Shown piece by piece: positions 1 to 8,781 of a stretch of 64,000 nucleotides of DNA (its first letter is position 1; every line of letters starts with the position of its first letter). The stretch spans positions 1-64,000 of the forward strand of contig JASJGJ010000094.1 in assembly GCA_033791605.1 (NCBI GenBank). The letters run 5' to 3'. The position numbers and the translations under genes are program-made. The stretch comes from Porticoccus sp033791605 (GTDB taxonomy: Bacteria > Pseudomonadota > Gammaproteobacteria > Pseudomonadales > Porticoccaceae). The notes beneath the pieces were generated by a model, which was not told the DNA's origin, did no database searches, and saw only the letters and a program-made list of their open reading frames with translations.

Positions 1-146
1 TGATGTCGCCAGCTATAGCCAAGCTCTGGCCAGCCGTGGACAAAGATGACTAACGGTCCATTTTTTGGACCCGCAGCAAGGTAGGACATTTGGTGGTCAC
101 CAAGGGTACAGGTCCTTTCTATAATTTCTACGTGCTGGCCAGGCAT
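1..146 (-). CDS. alpha/beta hydrolase, epoxide-hydrolase-like (N-terminal fragment)
   Basis: A reading frame runs from an ATG at 146 leftward off the window edge, giving about 48 residues. It contains HGWPELGYSWRH, the oxyanion-hole region typical of epoxide hydrolases and haloalkane dehalogenases of the alpha/beta hydrolase fold. The nucleophile and the acid/His residues lie outside the window, so the substrate cannot be judged. A GGAG sits about 6 bases before the ATG. It is divergent from pyrE across a 408-bp gap. Family assignment is fairly secure from this motif; function is not. Confidence 0.7.
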   Translation of the reverse strand, partial: MPGQHVEIIERTCTLGDHQMSYLAAGPKNGPLVIFVHGWPELGYSWRH

Positions 147-554
147 GATGGCTCCTATCAATAAGTGGGTCAGTCAAGATGCTATAACTCAACCTTCTAA
201 AAAGCCAATATTCTGTTCATACTTTGTATGCAGAACATTCTAATGATATTAATGTGCTGATACATGAACAGTTTTCGCCAGAAATGAGGCTTGACCTCTA
301 TCCTTCCCAGGTATAGCCACCGCATATTTAGCCCCAACTTTCTGTGTTACAAGATTGGTCTGATCTGCAAGCACGCTGTTGGTAGCGATGGATTATAAGC
401 GCCTATTCTGGCAAAATTCACCCTTTCCTCCATATCCAGCACCAATCTTATTTGTGCACACCCACACAAGCCCATGCCTTTTCTAGACTAGCAGGCGATT
501 TTAGAGGGCACAGAGATCTGGGCTGAACAACCTGTTTCTTTCCAAGGAGTTTGT
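147..554. other. intergenic region between divergent hydrolase and pyrE
   Basis: No credible gene was seen in these 408 bp; the longest frame is about 32 codons with no recognisable motif. An imperfect dyad lies at 214-237 (TGTTCATAC, three-base gap, GTATGCAGAACA). It could be an operator or hairpin between the divergent promoters. An AAGGAG-like ribosome binding site at 543-548 serves pyrE. Confidence 0.4.
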
Positions 555-1241
555 ATGTCTTATAATAGCTTTCCTGATAAGCAGCTAATTGCTGAGTTAA
601 GTGCCAAAATGTTGCTTGAAATCGGAGCTATCAATTTCCGCCCTAATGACCCCTACATACTGACTTCGGGTAAGGCTAGCCCTGTTTATATTGATTGCAG
701 AAAAATTATCTCATATCCGCGTGTACGCTCGGCATTGATGGATTTCGGCGCTTCTATCATTATGCGTGATATCGGATTTGAGTCTATTGATGCGGTTGCT
801 GGCGGTGAAACAGCGGGCATCCCTTTCGCTGCATGGCTTGCCGAACGCCTATCGCTCCCAATGCAATATGTTCGCAAGAAACCTAAAGGCTTTGGTCGTG
901 ACGCGCAAATTGAGGGGTATCTTAAAGAAGGCTCTAAGGTGCTTCTTGTAGAAGACCTTACAACAGATGGTGGCAGCAAAATTACCTTCTGTGACGCTTT
1001 ACGAAAAGCAGGCGCTGAAGTTACAGATACTTTTGTGATTTTCTTTTATGACATATTCCCAGACACAAGACAAAATCTCGCTGAGGCAGGCATCACCCTA
1101 CACTCATTGACGACGTGGTGGGATGTTTTGAAAGTGTGCAAAGAAAGTAACCTAATGGATACTCAGGCTATCGTTGAAATTGAATCTTTTCTTACGTCAC
1201 CGGTTGAATGGTCGCTAGCTCACGGGGGCAATGAAAGCTAA
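555..1241 (+). CDS. pyrE: orotate phosphoribosyltransferase
   Basis: Transfers the phosphoribosyl group of PRPP to orotate, making OMP in de novo pyrimidine synthesis. The PRPP-binding loop VLLVEDLTTDGGSK is at about residues 129-142, and the hood region has YVRKKPKGFGRDAQIEG. At 228 aa it is longer than the roughly 213-aa enzyme usual in gammaproteobacteria. The TTDGGSK loop and the DCRKIISYP segment match the alphaproteobacterial form instead of the Pseudomonas/E. coli form (which has DDVITAGT). A strong AAGGAG ribosome binding site precedes the ATG, and a bidirectional terminator follows at 1271-1307. Likely monocistronic and possibly acquired laterally. Confidence 0.95.
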   Translation: MSYNSFPDKQLIAELSAKMLLEIGAINFRPNDPYILTSGKASPVYIDCRKIISYPRVRSALMDFGASIIMRDIGFESIDAVAGGETAGIPFAAWLAERLSLPMQYVRKKPKGFGRDAQIEGYLKEGSKVLLVEDLTTDGGSKITFCDALRKAGAEVTDTFVIFFYDIFPDTRQNLAEAGITLHSLTTWWDVLKVCKESNLMDTQAIVEIESFLTSPVEWSLAHGGNES

Positions 1242-1270
1242 TTTTTTGATGATTTTTGTAAATTTTATAC

Positions 1271-1307
1271 AAACAATAAAGAGAGAATATTTCTCCCTTT
1301 ATTGTTT
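1271..1307. terminator. bidirectional rho-independent terminator (pyrE / DUF547 gene)
   Basis: A 16-bp stem (AACAATAAAGAGAGAA against its near-complement, one A-C mismatch) closes a 3-base loop. It has A-rich and T-rich flanks and lies between the convergent stops of pyrE at 1241 and the DUF547 gene at 1354. Confidence 0.75.
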
Positions 1308-1353
1308 TATTTCAATAGATTATGTTTTTTATTAAAAGTAAATTCTACAAATT

Positions 1354-2196
1354 TTAAGGCGCATTTAACTGCCAGTCATAGTTATAATCTATTTTACCCT
1401 GATAGCCCAATAGGTACAGCGCCACTTTGTCTTCCGTATAGTAAGCAAAGACTTTCATTAGCTTACTTTCGCTCTTGGCAAAATCTGTCTGGTACCAATT
1501 GAACATGCTTGATGCTTTCAATTTTCCATTTTTAAGACTAATACCCCTAGGATGATTGATATAATCACGGCCTGCTTGTTTCAATAGTGGTCGTACGTTT
1601 GTACCTGTAAATGCCACGGGCAATATATTCGGACAACTAATACTGGCACAGCTTAGGCCGAAATGAATCTTATGATCTTGCCATATGGGTCTCAGAATCC
1701 TGTGTTCTATATCATTTAAGCTCAAGCGCTGTCCTATCACATTGATTAAGGGCTTATTCCAAGGCCCACGCTTGATCATTTTATTACCAATATCCTGCAT
1801 GCTTTTAATTGGGTAGTTATCTAGCACCAATTTCACCGTGACGGCATTGTAGAGGTTTAACCAGTAGGCCTTCTGTTCTCTTCGGTTATATACCCTTGGG
1901 TCTGTTTTTTCTAAGGTCTTGATATAACGTGTGAGATTTTTTTGGTCTTTCGGTGTGACGGCAGCGTATTTAAAACGGTTCACCCCAGAGGAATGTTTGT
2001 CTATCACATAGGTTTGGAGAATTTTATTCCATCGACTGTGATCTATGCTGTTATAACTGTTTTCATCACTTTTATCCCAGTATGCCCAGTAGTCTGCACT
2101 AGGAGCAGCAAGTACTGAGCAACAAAATATACTGCTCACCAAACAAGAAAAAACTAACCGTTTAAGTGATGTGGCCATATATTTTACATTCTTCAT
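1354..2196 (-). CDS. DUF547 domain-containing secreted protein
   Basis: 280 aa with an N-terminal hydrophobic segment (about residues 10-30) ending in VLAAPS, a likely signal peptide, so the protein is probably periplasmic. The rest matches the DUF547 family: YWLNLYNAVT at about 111-120, NDIEHRILRP at about 161-170, and a Cys pair GLSCASISCPN at about 180-190. The function of DUF547 is not established; the conserved Cys, His and Asn residues hint at enzymatic activity, which is inference. An internal Met7 is an alternative start. It is convergent with pyrE and divergent from bioA, so it probably stands alone. Confidence 0.85.
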   Translation of the reverse strand: MKNVKYMATSLKRLVFSCLVSSIFCCSVLAAPSADYWAYWDKSDENSYNSIDHSRWNKILQTYVIDKHSSGVNRFKYAAVTPKDQKNLTRYIKTLEKTDPRVYNRREQKAYWLNLYNAVTVKLVLDNYPIKSMQDIGNKMIKRGPWNKPLINVIGQRLSLNDIEHRILRPIWQDHKIHFGLSCASISCPNILPVAFTGTNVRPLLKQAGRDYINHPRGISLKNGKLKASSMFNWYQTDFAKSESKLMKVFAYYTEDKVALYLLGYQGKIDYNYDWQLNAP

Positions 2197-2279
2197 TTTT
2201 GCGTATTTTCTCGTTCAATAGATAAGAACCCCTTTGGTACCATTATCCATCCTACCTTACAATAGCAACTCTTTAGCCT

Positions 2280-3587
2280 GTGAATTCTATCCCGATGGAA
2301 CATCTAACTACATCGCAAATATCAAGTATTGACCAAAAACATGTCTGGCACCCCTACTCTTCACTAACTCAGCCAATTCCAGCTTATCACGTGATAAGCG
2401 CCAGTGGTGTTCGCATAAAATTGGCTGATGGCCGTGAGCTAATCGATGGTATGGCTTCATGGTGGTCAGCTATTCATGGCTACAATCACCCTGCTCTCAA
2501 TAAAGCGCTTAAAGAGCAAGTAGACATCATGTCACATGTGATGTTCGGAGGTATAATCCATGAGCCTGCCGCTCAACTTGCCAAGACTCTAGTCGATATT
2601 ACTCCTGAAGGATTGGATAAGGTTTTTCTTTGTGATTCTGGCTCTGTTAGTGTAGAAGTTGCTCTGAAAATGGCTATTCAGTACTGGTCTTCTAAGGGGC
2701 AACCTGAAAAGTCACGTATTTTAAGTCTTCACAAGGGTTACCATGGCGATACTCTTGGGGCCATGTCCGTTTGTGATCCTGACACAGGAATGCACCATTT
2801 ATTCAGCAACACCCTACCTAAGCAGTTATTCACAGAGTCACCTCGTTGTAATTTCCATGATGACTGGGATGAAAGTTATCTCACAGATATTAAAAGCCTA
2901 CTAGATAAACACAACAATAAGCTGGCGGCCGTTATTCTTGAACCTGTTTTACAGGGTGCAGGCGGCATGTATTTTTATTCGCCTATCTATTTGAAACGGG
3001 TTCGCGAGCTATGTAATGAATATGATGTTTTACTGATAGCCGATGAAATCGCCACGGGGTTTGGGCGTACAGGAAAGTTATTTGCCTGTGAATGGGCAGA
3101 TATGACTCCAGACATTTTATGTCTTGGTAAAGCTCTGACAGGAGGCTATATGACACTGGCCGCCACGTTGTGTACAACAAAGGTCAGTGACGGTATATGT
3201 AATGGTGAGGCGGGTGTATTTATGCACGGCCCAACATTTATGGGTAACCCCCTCGCCTGCTCTGTGGCTAACGCCAGTATCAATTTATTACTCAATACAA
3301 ACTGGCAGGCACGAATTCTCGAAATTGAACAGCAGCTTAAGTCTGGGTTAGCACCAGCAAATGACTTTGATAATGTGGTTGAAGTGCGCTGTCTTGGCGC
3401 AGTGGGGGTTGTTGAGATGACAACTTCCGTTGATTTAGCCAAAATTCAACAACAGTTTGTGGCAGAAGGCATCTGGGTTCGGCCATTTGGTAGTCGAGTC
3501 TACGTGATGCCCCCCTATATCATATCCAAAAGTGATCTAGATACCCTGATGACGAGTATGCTTAAGGTGGTAAAAAACTATCAATAA
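2280..3587 (+). CDS. bioA: adenosylmethionine-8-amino-7-oxononanoate aminotransferase
   Basis: PLP-dependent class III aminotransferase. It transfers an amino group from SAM to KAPA, giving DAPA, in biotin synthesis. HVWHPYSSL near the N-terminus is a BioA hallmark, and the Schiff-base Lys is in LGKALTGGYM at about residue 284. The length of 435 aa is normal. The frame opens with GTG at 2280; an in-frame ATG lies five codons later at 2295, and neither has a convincing Shine-Dalgarno sequence, so the start is uncertain. No other bio gene is in the window. It converges on trpS with a 7-bp gap, and a terminator-like hairpin for bioA lies inside the end of trpS. Confidence 0.93.
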   Translation: MNSIPMEHLTTSQISSIDQKHVWHPYSSLTQPIPAYHVISASGVRIKLADGRELIDGMASWWSAIHGYNHPALNKALKEQVDIMSHVMFGGIIHEPAAQLAKTLVDITPEGLDKVFLCDSGSVSVEVALKMAIQYWSSKGQPEKSRILSLHKGYHGDTLGAMSVCDPDTGMHHLFSNTLPKQLFTESPRCNFHDDWDESYLTDIKSLLDKHNNKLAAVILEPVLQGAGGMYFYSPIYLKRVRELCNEYDVLLIADEIATGFGRTGKLFACEWADMTPDILCLGKALTGGYMTLAATLCTTKVSDGICNGEAGVFMHGPTFMGNPLACSVANASINLLLNTNWQARILEIEQQLKSGLAPANDFDNVVEVRCLGAVGVVEMTTSVDLAKIQQQFVAEGIWVRPFGSRVYVMPPYIISKSDLDTLMTSMLKVVKNYQ

Positions 3588-3594
3588 TTGTTGC

Positions 3595-4620
3595 TTAGGC
3601 TAAAGGATAAAGGCCTACGGCTTTATTTAGCTTTTTAAGAAAAGGAACACTATAGTCTCGAGCCTTTTCTGCGCCCTGGCGTAATATGTGTTCTATATGT
3701 TCAGGGTTTTCCATAAGTTCGTTGTAGCGTTCTCTGGGTTCACGAAGTTCGTCGTTAATGAGCTCGAACAATTGCTTTTTTGCTTCGCCCCAAGCAATAC
3801 CATTTCCAAATTCTTTGCGCATGTAGCTCGACTGATCTTCTGAAGCAAATGCTCGCCAAACTTGAAATACCGTAGAGGTGTCAGGATCTTTGGGTTCTCC
3901 CGGCTCCAAAAGATTCGTTTTGATTTTATTAATATGCTTTTTAAGCTGTTTTTCCGGCAGAAACAGTGGAATGGTATTACCGTAGCTTTTACTCATTTTA
4001 CGGCCATCCAACCCCTGTAAAACTGCCACGTGGTCATCAACAACAGCTTCCGGTAAAGAAAAATGTTCGCCATAGATATGATTGAAACGCTGTGCGATAT
4101 CTCGTGCCATTTCTATGTGTTGGATTTGATCCCTACCCACAGGTACTTTCGTACCGTTAAACATCAGAATATCGGCAGCCATCAGTACTGGATAGGAAAA
4201 TAGTCCCATGGTGACACCAAAGTCAATATCTTCCCCCGACTCCTGATTCTTTTGAACAGAATCCTTGTAAGCATGCGCTCTGTTCATCAGACCTTTGGCT
4301 GCGACACAATTAAGAAACCATGTCAGTTGTGGAATCTCAGGCACGTCTGATTGTCGGTAAAACACCACATTATCGGTATTCAACCCTAGAGCCAGCCAAG
4401 TAGCAGCAATTTCACGAGTAGATTCATGGATTTTTTTTGGATCCTGACATTTGATCAGAGAATGGAAATCAGCAAGAAAATAATAGGCCTGGGCATCTGG
4501 TTGCTGGCTTGCAGCAATAGCGGGTCGGATAGCCCCCACGTAGTTTCCCAAGTGAGGAGCGCCGGTTGTGGTAATACCGGTTAATATGGTGTCAGGCTTA
4601 TTTTCTTTTGATGTTTCCAT
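3595..4620 (-). CDS. trpS: tryptophanyl-tRNA synthetase
   Basis: Class I aminoacyl-tRNA synthetase that charges tRNA-Trp. The HIGH-type signature is PHLGN at about residues 22-26 and the KMSKS loop (GRKMSKSYGN) is at about 205-214. The length of 341 aa is normal. The N-terminus ILTGITTTGAPHLGNYVGAI resembles the Pseudomonas-type enzyme. A 7-bp hairpin (4639-4645 with 4653-4659) lies in the leader, of unknown relevance. The last 40 bases also encode a hairpin plus T-run on the opposite strand, which probably ends bioA transcription. Confidence 0.96.
   Translation of the reverse strand: METSKENKPDTILTGITTTGAPHLGNYVGAIRPAIAASQQPDAQAYYFLADFHSLIKCQDPKKIHESTREIAATWLALGLNTDNVVFYRQSDVPEIPQLTWFLNCVAAKGLMNRAHAYKDSVQKNQESGEDIDFGVTMGLFSYPVLMAADILMFNGTKVPVGRDQIQHIEMARDIAQRFNHIYGEHFSLPEAVVDDHVAVLQGLDGRKMSKSYGNTIPLFLPEKQLKKHINKIKTNLLEPGEPKDPDTSTVFQVWRAFASEDQSSYMRKEFGNGIAWGEAKKQLFELINDELREPRERYNELMENPEHIEHILRQGAEKARDYSVPFLKKLNKAVGLYPLA
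3599..3636 (+). terminator. probable bioA terminator embedded in the 3' end of trpS
   Basis: Read on the + strand, GCTAA (3599-3603) pairs with TTAGC (3627-3631) and ATAAAG (3607-3612) pairs with CTTTAT (3621-3626). An inner CC/GG pair closes a short loop, and TTTTT follows at 3632-3636. It starts 12 bases after the bioA stop and overlaps the trpS coding end. Internal bulges lower confidence. Confidence 0.5.
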
Positions 4621-4782
4621 TTATTTTTCTACCAATTTTTCTACTAGATTTCAGTAGAAGTAGTTGTTTGCAAGTTATCACGCTCGGCTCTACTTGCTTG
4701 TTATGTTTTGGGTTAGCTGTTTGGCTCATATCATACGGAATAAATTGCAGTAATAAAGTGTCAGCCTTAACCTGAACACTGT

Positions 4783-6096
4783 TTAATTAATGACTAACTT
4801 ACGCTCAGTGTTATAAAAAGCTTGGAGCACATTGAATAAATGATGGGCGTCTTCTACGCCAGCAAACTCACGAATTGAGTGCATGGCAAAGGTGGGCACG
4901 CCGACATCAAGGGTCTGCACACCAATATTGGCCGCAGTAATGGGGCCTATAGTGCTGCCACACCCCATGTCTGCCCGATTAACAAAGGATTGTACCGGTA
5001 CACCTTGCTGTTCACACAGATGGCGAAACAAGGAGGATGTCACACTATTTGTAGCGTACCGCTGATTAGCATTAATTTTAATCACCGGCCCTTCATTAAT
5101 AACAGGCCCATGATTTCCGTCATGTTTATCGCTAAAATTTGGATGAATGCCGTGGGCATTATCCGTCGAAACTAGGAGTGATTGGCTGAGAATTCGGGAC
5201 CTCATTTCAGCGTCAGGGTATAGACGTTTTAGCACGGATTTCAACATGGGGCCATTGGCACCCGTCGCAGAAGTGCTACCTACTTCTTCATGGTCACTAC
5301 AGATCAACATGCCGGTCATCTGATCCTGACTATTCAGAAGTGCCTGCATACCCGTAAAACAGCTCAACAGGTTATCGAGCCTCGCGCTAGAAATAAAATC
5401 TTCGTTAAGGCCTGTTAGAGCAGGTGGCTGGCAATCATAGAAATAAAGGTCGTAATCCATCACCGTTATGTCACGAGTTTGACCTGCTTCTGGTGATGTC
5501 TTTATAAGTTCTTGAGCCAGTATGGACCTAAAGTCTTTTGTTCTGTCGGTACACTTGAATAATATCGGTGGTATATCTGTCTGAGGATTGATCTTGCGCT
5601 GATCGTTTGCCTCTCGGTCTAAATGAATAGCAAGGCTCGGAATAACAGCCACTGGTTTTTTCAGGTCAATCAATGATTGTTGTAGCTCTCCCTCACCCTC
5701 TTTAAAGACAACCCTTCCTGCAATCGAAAGATCACGGTCAAACCAAGGGTTAAGCAGAGCGCCCCCATAGACTTCCACACCCAGTTGAAAATAGTTATGT
5801 TTGTACAACTCTGGGGTAGGCTTAACTTTCAAGCAGGGACTATCTGTGTGGGCTCCAACTAAACGAATACCCGTATCAGTGGCAGGCTGACTACCAACTA
5901 CAAATGCAATAATAGAGGAGCCATTGCGGGTGACATAGTAACGACCACCTTTAACCAAACTCCAATGATCTCCTTCCGCAAGTGCCTGAAAACCTGCTTC
6001 GTCAAATGACTTCTTCATAGTCTCCACCGCATGAAATGGCGTGGGCGACTGCTGAATAAAGTCGAGCATTTTCTGGTTGTACTGTTGTTGGTTCAT
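4783..6096 (-). CDS. apeB: M18 family aminopeptidase
   Basis: Cytosolic di-zinc aminopeptidase of the aspartyl aminopeptidase family, which removes N-terminal (often acidic) residues from peptides. Metal-ligand motifs are visible: GAHTDSP with His83 and Asp85, SARLDN with Asp241, DHEEVGS at 268-274, and a C-terminal FAMHSIRE His. The length of 437 aa matches bacterial ApeB (about 430 aa). It lies downstream of a beta-hydroxyacid dehydrogenase gene on the same strand with a 112-bp gap; functional coupling is not evident. Confidence 0.92.
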   Translation of the reverse strand: MNQQQYNQKMLDFIQQSPTPFHAVETMKKSFDEAGFQALAEGDHWSLVKGGRYYVTRNGSSIIAFVVGSQPATDTGIRLVGAHTDSPCLKVKPTPELYKHNYFQLGVEVYGGALLNPWFDRDLSIAGRVVFKEGEGELQQSLIDLKKPVAVIPSLAIHLDREANDQRKINPQTDIPPILFKCTDRTKDFRSILAQELIKTSPEAGQTRDITVMDYDLYFYDCQPPALTGLNEDFISSARLDNLLSCFTGMQALLNSQDQMTGMLICSDHEEVGSTSATGANGPMLKSVLKRLYPDAEMRSRILSQSLLVSTDNAHGIHPNFSDKHDGNHGPVINEGPVIKINANQRYATNSVTSSLFRHLCEQQGVPVQSFVNRADMGCGSTIGPITAANIGVQTLDVGVPTFAMHSIREFAGVEDAHHLFNVLQAFYNTERKLVIN

Positions 6097-6208
6097 ACCA
6101 TGCTTCCTACTAACGGCTCTTACTTGTGGGCCAGCTTATAATAATTTGTATTTCTATTGGTAACTGTCATCTATCAATTACGGTCAACAGCGACTTTGTT
6201 AATACCAC

Positions 6209-7093
6209 TTATTCATCGTGTTCATAGGATAACTTAAGCCTTGCTAGCAAACTGGATGTATCCCAACGATTTCCACCCATAGCCTGCACATCGGCATAAT
6301 ATTGGTCGACTAATTCAGTCACGGGTAATTTGGCACCATTGAGTGATGCTTCTTTCATGGCGATTGATAAATCTTTTCTCATTAGGTCAACGGCGAAACC
6401 ATGATTATATTCACCTGCGGTCATGGTTTTATATCGATTTTCCATTTGCCAAGATTGCGCAGCCCCTTTGGATATGACCTGAACTACTTGATCAACATCC
6501 AGTTCTGCCGCTTCAGCAAAATTTAAACCTTCTGCCAACCCCTCGAGTAAACCCGCCACACAAATTTGATTGACCATTTTACATAACTGACCATTACCCA
6601 CTGGGCCCATCAGCGTGACCTCGCGGGCATAGTGCTCAATGACGGGTTTAACCACTGAAAAGTCATTTGCCTCACCGCCGACCATAACCGTGAGTTCACC
6701 CTTTTCTGCGCCTTGCTGACCACCTGATACTGGCGCATCTAGATATCCTAAGCCGAGTGTCTCAGCTATACCGGCTAATTCCCGAGAAACCTCCGCAGAA
6801 ACAGTTGAATGATCCACAAAAAATGCTCCGGGTTTCATGCCGCTATAGGCACCCTGCCCTCCCAGAGTAATATCCCGAAGGTTACTATCATCACCCACGC
6901 AGGCGAAAACGATATCAGCAGACCTAACCGCCTCGTTGGGCGTCAAAGCAGAATGTCCACAATACGACTGTAGCCAACATTCGGCTTTTTTAAGGGTCCT
7001 GTTATAAACGGTTATATCAAAACCTGCCTGACTCAGGTGGCCGGCCATAGGAAAGCCCATCACACCCAAACCGAGAAACGCTAATTTCACCAT
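6209..7093 (-). CDS. NAD(P)-dependent beta-hydroxyacid dehydrogenase (3-hydroxyisobutyrate dehydrogenase family)
   Basis: 294 aa. The N-terminal Rossmann motif is GLGVMGFPMAGHL (residues 8-20). The family signature DAPVSGGQQGAEKGELTVMVGG spans about 119-140, and the catalytic Lys is about residue 172 in GNGQLCKMVNQ. Members include 3-hydroxyisobutyrate dehydrogenase, tartronate semialdehyde reductase and succinic-semialdehyde/glyoxylate reductases. No valine or glyoxylate pathway gene is nearby to choose between them, so the substrate is left open. It is followed by apeB and preceded by uppP 27 bp upstream on the same strand. Confidence 0.87.
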   Translation of the reverse strand: MVKLAFLGLGVMGFPMAGHLSQAGFDITVYNRTLKKAECWLQSYCGHSALTPNEAVRSADIVFACVGDDSNLRDITLGGQGAYSGMKPGAFFVDHSTVSAEVSRELAGIAETLGLGYLDAPVSGGQQGAEKGELTVMVGGEANDFSVVKPVIEHYAREVTLMGPVGNGQLCKMVNQICVAGLLEGLAEGLNFAEAAELDVDQVVQVISKGAAQSWQMENRYKTMTAGEYNHGFAVDLMRKDLSIAMKEASLNGAKLPVTELVDQYYADVQAMGGNRWDTSSLLARLKLSYEHDE

Positions 7094-7120
7094 AAATAAA
7101 CTCTTGTACTGAAAATCACT

Positions 7121-7921
7121 TTACCCATTCATCAGAATAACGATTAAAACGCCGCCAAGAACCAATCGATAAAGAACAAAGGGCAGCATTCCGATTCGAT
7201 TAATCCATGTGAGAAACAAGTGAATGCACAAGTAAGCAGTGATGGCTGACAATACAGCACCCAGAGCAATATCACCCCAAGGAACAGTAGCCAACTGCAA
7301 TAGTTGTCCAGCTTTATAACCACCGCTCAATACAATAATAGGGATTGCTAACAGGAATGAGAATCGTGCTGCTGCAGTCCGGTCAAAACCTAAAGCTAAG
7401 GCAGCTGTAATTGTTATACCTGAGCGAGAAGTCCCCGGTATTAATGCTAGCGCTTGAGCACAACCTACAAACAAAGCAGACTTCCAAGTAAATTCATGTA
7501 GGCTTTTTGTTCTTGAGCTAAAGCGATCTGATAACCCAAGTACAACACCAAAAATAATGGTCGTAGCCGCTATAACAGCAATAGAACGTAGATTTGATTC
7601 TATAAAGTCACCTAAAAATAAACCAAATAATCCTGCGGGAATTGTGGCCAAGATGATTTGCCAGCCTAAACGACTTTCAGGTGTTTTTTTACCACCGGTC
7701 ACACTCTGAAACCAGCAGACAACTAATTGCCGAATATCATGACGAAAATATCCCATAACAGCTAATAACGAACCCACATGAACTGCCACATCAAAGGCTA
7801 ACCCTTGGTCTTCCCAACCAAGAATTGCTGAGGGTAGAATTAAATGGGCGGAACTAGAAATGGGTAGGAACTCTGTGAGCCCCTGAATGATTGCCAAAAA
7901 GACTATGTGTATTAAATCCAC
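7121..7921 (-). CDS. uppP: undecaprenyl-diphosphatase
   Basis: Integral membrane enzyme (also called BacA) that dephosphorylates undecaprenyl pyrophosphate, recycling the lipid carrier for peptidoglycan and conferring bacitracin tolerance. Both family motifs are present: EFLPISSSAHL at about residues 17-27 and PGTSRSGIT at about 162-170. Several hydrophobic helices are evident. The length of 266 aa is normal. It lies 34 bp after tsaB on the same strand, so the two are probably cotranscribed. Confidence 0.96.
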   Translation of the reverse strand: MDLIHIVFLAIIQGLTEFLPISSSAHLILPSAILGWEDQGLAFDVAVHVGSLLAVMGYFRHDIRQLVVCWFQSVTGGKKTPESRLGWQIILATIPAGLFGLFLGDFIESNLRSIAVIAATTIIFGVVLGLSDRFSSRTKSLHEFTWKSALFVGCAQALALIPGTSRSGITITAALALGFDRTAAARFSFLLAIPIIVLSGGYKAGQLLQLATVPWGDIALGAVLSAITAYLCIHLFLTWINRIGMLPFVLYRLVLGGVLIVILMNG

Positions 7922-7955
7922 TGCCCTCTATCCTCTGGTTTAACTTTTCACTGTA

Positions 7956-8660
7956 CTAACGTAATTTTTTACGTTTTTTCCAAGTAATTTTATCTCTCAA
8001 ATACACAGGGTTTGCTTCCTCAACGGGTATCGTTTTTCCCTCGTTAATCAGCGGGCATGCAATACTAAAAATATCCTGTGCTTCGGGTAATAGTGCAATA
8101 TCAGTAGAATCTGGTGTTCTTATGGACATTCTCTCGCTGTAGTTCCAGCCATCACCGATAACCATCATGGCCCCTGGAGTGACAGGATCAAAAAACTCAT
8201 TATCAATCTTCTCCGGAGGACATACAGTATCCTCATGGAGACGTTCTAAATGTCCAGAACAGTAATAAAAGTGCGCCGAATAAATCTCATCCATCCGCGC
8301 ATCAAACATCGGAATAATATGTGTATTGGCTTGTACTTGAAGCTTACGAATGGCGGTATGAGCTAGGGTTTCCAAACTTGATACCGGTAGAACGGGCAAT
8401 TCAGCACCAAAAGCTAAACCCTGAACAACACCAAATCCAATACGAATACCAGTAAATGATCCTGGTCCTACTGTAAATGCGATAGCATCCATTTCAGACA
8501 GAGTCATACCTGCTTCGTTAAGAAGATCATGCACCATAGGCAATATCAGCCGAGTATGTTCTCTACTGGCAAGCTGATGCTTGGATAAAATCTCATCGCC
8601 TAGAAGTATTGCCGCAGAACATGCTGGTGTTGATGTATCAATGGCTAAAATATTCGTCAC
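7956..8660 (-). CDS. tsaB: tRNA threonylcarbamoyladenosine biosynthesis protein TsaB
   Basis: Non-catalytic ASKHA-fold partner that supports TsaD in making t6A37 on ANN-decoding tRNAs. The N-terminus MTNILAIDTSTPACSAAI and the GPGSFTGIRIG motif (about residues 68-78) identify it. 234 aa is normal. The start is GTG at 8660, supported by the conserved N-terminal alignment. The only visible Shine-Dalgarno is GGGGGA, which is the 3' arm of a terminator hairpin whose T-run ends 2 bases before the GTG. Translation may therefore depend on opening that hairpin. Confidence 0.94.
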   Translation of the reverse strand: MTNILAIDTSTPACSAAILLGDEILSKHQLASREHTRLILPMVHDLLNEAGMTLSEMDAIAFTVGPGSFTGIRIGFGVVQGLAFGAELPVLPVSSLETLAHTAIRKLQVQANTHIIPMFDARMDEIYSAHFYYCSGHLERLHEDTVCPPEKIDNEFFDPVTPGAMMVIGDGWNYSERMSIRTPDSTDIALLPEAQDIFSIACPLINEGKTIPVEEANPVYLRDKITWKKRKKLR

Positions 8661-8662
8661 GT

Positions 8663-8690
8663 AAAAAAAATCCCCCGTTGTGGCGGGGGA
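8663..8690 (-). terminator. rho-independent terminator overlapping the tsaB ribosome binding site
   Basis: On the - strand a 7-bp GC stem (TCCCCCG / CGGGGGA, 8671-8690, 6-base loop) is followed by eight T (8663-8670). It should end the transcript of the AT-hook protein gene. The 3' arm GGGGGA lies 10 bases before the tsaB GTG and is the only candidate Shine-Dalgarno there. Confidence 0.8.
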
Positions 8691-8781
8691 TTGTAACCTC
8701 TCTATTGTTAAGATCAGAGCAACTTATTTTAGGTTTAGTTGTTTTTAATAACTGGTATGAAAAATTGGGGTCAATAAATCC

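Noticed and set aside
211..237. LexA-type operator (CTG...CAG) upstream of pyrE
   Set aside because: The CTG and CAG halves are 15 bases apart instead of 10, so it does not fit the SOS box.
1302..1502. Small + strand gene after pyrE
   Set aside because: It begins inside the terminator, lies antisense to the DUF547 gene end and has no coding features.
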